Origin: Bugula neritina
Taxonomy: Eukaryota; Bryozoa; Gymnolaemata; Cheilostomatida; Bugulidae
Length of the DNA: 64,000 nt
Reading direction: 5' to 3'
Assembly (NCBI GenBank): GCA_964035545.1
Contig: OZ037770.1
Location: 5,499,662-5,563,661, forward strand
The notes under the pieces are model-generated. The model had not been told where the DNA came from. It ran no database searches and saw only the letters and a program-made list of their open reading frames with translations. A program made the position numbers and the translations under genes. Positions 62,470-64,000 of this stretch are shown in pieces; position 1 is the stretch's first letter; each line of letters begins with the position of its first letter.

Positions 62470-62850
62470 AGCAGCTCTAAACAGACTGGTTACAGTCAAC
62501 AAAGCAAATAATAATGCGACAGCTGCCAGCTTCAGATTTGCTCAATAACCAAAACCACAAATATGCTTTGAAGTTTTGTTTTTGTGCCATTTATCATTAA
62601 CAAAAATTTTTAAAAAAATTTTGAAACTGCTCATATGTGTACTTATGCCAAAATATTAATCTCAGAAAAAATGAAACTTATACTAGTAGTAGTCTTCACT
62701 CAAACCTTACATTTCTACTTATTTTATGGGCCTTCTATATATTATGGAGACTGCCCCCAATACCTTTAGGGGGAGACAACTTTAAAATACAAATTCCTCT
62801 AGAGGGATGTTTGAAACCCCTCTATAGAGATACAACAACCCCACTTACAT
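62470..62850 (-). repeat. inverted copy of the 52962 dispersed family
   Basis: The complement reads 'ccctctagaggaatttgtat', 'aaagttgtctccccctaaag', 'ctccataatatatagaaggc' and 'aacttcaaagcatatttgtg'. These correspond in order to 52975-53260. Confidence 0.7.
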
Positions 62851-62854
62851 AGCT

Positions 62855-63130
62855 GAGTTGGTGTGGTGGTTCGTGGAACTACCAGCAGCACAAGATGTAG
62901 GGTCGCGTAATTGACCCGGAACAATGGATAGCCAATTAGCGTAGTTGATAGTTAGCAGCAATTGTAGTTTCCCGCTGCTAACTCAGTCGAAGCTAGAGTG
63001 TGAAATAGATTAGATGTGTAACTTGTTAGAAATAATGTATCGTGTTTTTATAATGTATAGTTGTGTATAAAATATACTCGTTCACTCGACTTAGCCTGGT
63101 GCAGTTCTATACTAGATAAATAGACTCTCT
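62855..63130. mobile_element. LTR-like block (uncertain)
   Basis: A more complex block with 'tgtggtggttcgtggaacta' at its start and 'ataaaatatactcg' followed by 'cctggtgcagttctatac' at the end, which resembles a solo LTR. No partner copy or target duplication was found. Confidence 0.25.
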
Positions 63131-63789
63131 GGATAGCATATCAACCCTAAATCAGAAAACTATAACATTATTATATATCATTTTACTATTATGTAGTCTT
63201 CTATAGCTTTTAAAAATTATTAAATAATTAAGAACAGCTAAACTTAAGCAGGAGGCTGATCAAGTTGCACTATTTTGTAAACAAATAGATTATATCATGG
63301 ATAAACAAGTTTTATTTATATATTAAATGGAAGAGATGAAACTATCTTTCATTCTTGTAGAAAGTCTCAACATGAAAATAGTGTTTATAATCAGTAGAAA
63401 ATATCTCATAACCATTTGAACATAACTTGATGCAAACAAAAATGTATTCCATTCTCAGCTTAGTCCAGCTCGGTTCTGTTGACAGAAATTATGCTGCAGT
63501 TCTAGAGAAGCTTCAACAAAGTACCATAAGCTGTGGTCTAGGGCATAATAATATTATAGTAAGCAGTCTCATCTATCTGCACCCAATTACTAGAATAAGA
63601 TCATATTGGGAAAGCCGGCAAAATAGACTCATTACAATACATAGAGAATATCATATATAAAATGGAATAATACCAACTCCACAGTATAAAAATATAAGCA
63701 GTTAAGTTTTATGCTAAAAATAATATTGCTAATAAGTAAGAATAGTTCAATATATTATATCTTTAAAATTATTATGGGTTTTAATCTCT
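63131..63789. other. spacer, 3' side of the SAM-domain gene
   Basis: AT-rich. The frame at 63427-63660 (+) is unrecognised and unsupported. ATTAAA on the minus strand just past the SAM stop could serve as a poly(A) signal. Confidence 0.35.
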
Positions 63790-64000
63790 TTAGGCATTGC
63801 TTTCGGCAATCAGTTTTCTAATTTCTTTATCGAGTTTAACCCGGTGCCCTACTTTCTCCACCCCCAGTTCTTTCACATCTGCTTTACTAAGGCTAATCAA
63901 TGTTTCTCCTTCTATGCAGTTTTCAGCAAACACTGCTTTGTATTCTCCGAGTCCAATAGCATCCAGCCACACTCCCACTTCTCCTGTACTCCATAACTCA
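63790..64000 (-). CDS. SAM-domain protein, C-terminal exon (5' part beyond window)
   Basis: The minus-strand frame is open from the window edge to TAA at 63792-63790, about 69 residues. It encodes one sterile alpha motif: LWSTGEVGVWLDAIGLGEYK, then FAENCIEGETLISLSKADV, KELGVEKVGHRVKLDKEIRK and LIAESNA. The W..EVG.WL..IGL..Y start, the G..L..L...D+KELG centre and the GHR..L...I..L end match the SAM consensus well. SAM domains mediate oligomerisation or RNA/lipid binding. With only the C-terminal domain visible, the protein (for example ANKS-, SARM- or kinase-type) cannot be named. Confidence 0.9.
   Translation of the reverse strand, partial: ELWSTGEVGVWLDAIGLGEYKAVFAENCIEGETLISLSKADVKELGVEKVGHRVKLDKEIRKLIAESNA

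Overview
This window looks like AT-rich, intron-rich, repeat-dense metazoan nuclear DNA from an invertebrate; the phylum cannot be fixed from the sequence. Evidence for this: canonical GT-AG introns, short exons, a calcium-responsive transcription factor (CARF) homologue, a ROCO GTPase, a caspase and a SAM domain, plus tRNA-like sequences, non-LTR retrotransposon remnants and many fold-back MITEs. Most long open frames here are artefacts of simple repeats. The real genes had to be rebuilt exon by exon from splice sites, reading phase and protein motifs.

Layout. 1-10450: three copies of a ~1.6 kb tandem unit. The third is broken up by a 3.7 kb TA-flanked element and a 5'-truncated LINE, and a TTAA-flanked MITE sits at the copy 2/3 junction. 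11445-34585 (+): a CARF-like gene, eight further exons after the first one found, N-terminus not located. Its 18.4 kb intron holds an antisense gene (17423-21332, -) of unknown function, several MITEs, a LINE fragment and long simple-sequence tracts. 34586-37342: intergenic, apart from the 3' UTRs. 37343-49606 (-): the most notable locus, a 15-exon gene of 4041 coding bases (1346 residues) that joins leucine-rich repeats, a ROC GTPase, a COR domain and a complete caspase domain. All exon phases agree and the total is an exact multiple of three. Its LRR section is made of five 138-nt symmetric exons amplified in tandem together with their introns. 50447-57065: two arrays of an 18-bp minisatellite with a shared flank, and a 2.4 kb TA-flanked element carrying a nested MITE. 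57932-60074: an uninterrupted (CA)n of about 1071 units. 61127-63780: (TA)n, a hairpin and dispersed repeats. 63790-64000 (-): the last exon of a SAM-domain gene that continues past the right edge.

How the parts fit. The ROCO-caspase gene suggests a receptor-like design: an LRR sensor, a GTPase/dimerisation switch and a built-in protease, with no separate CARD, DED or death domain visible. The LRR exons differ mostly at solvent-exposed strand positions, as expected for a diversifying ligand surface. The CARF gene is an unrelated transcription factor. Apart from the SAM exon, no second caspase-pathway or adaptor gene is visible nearby.
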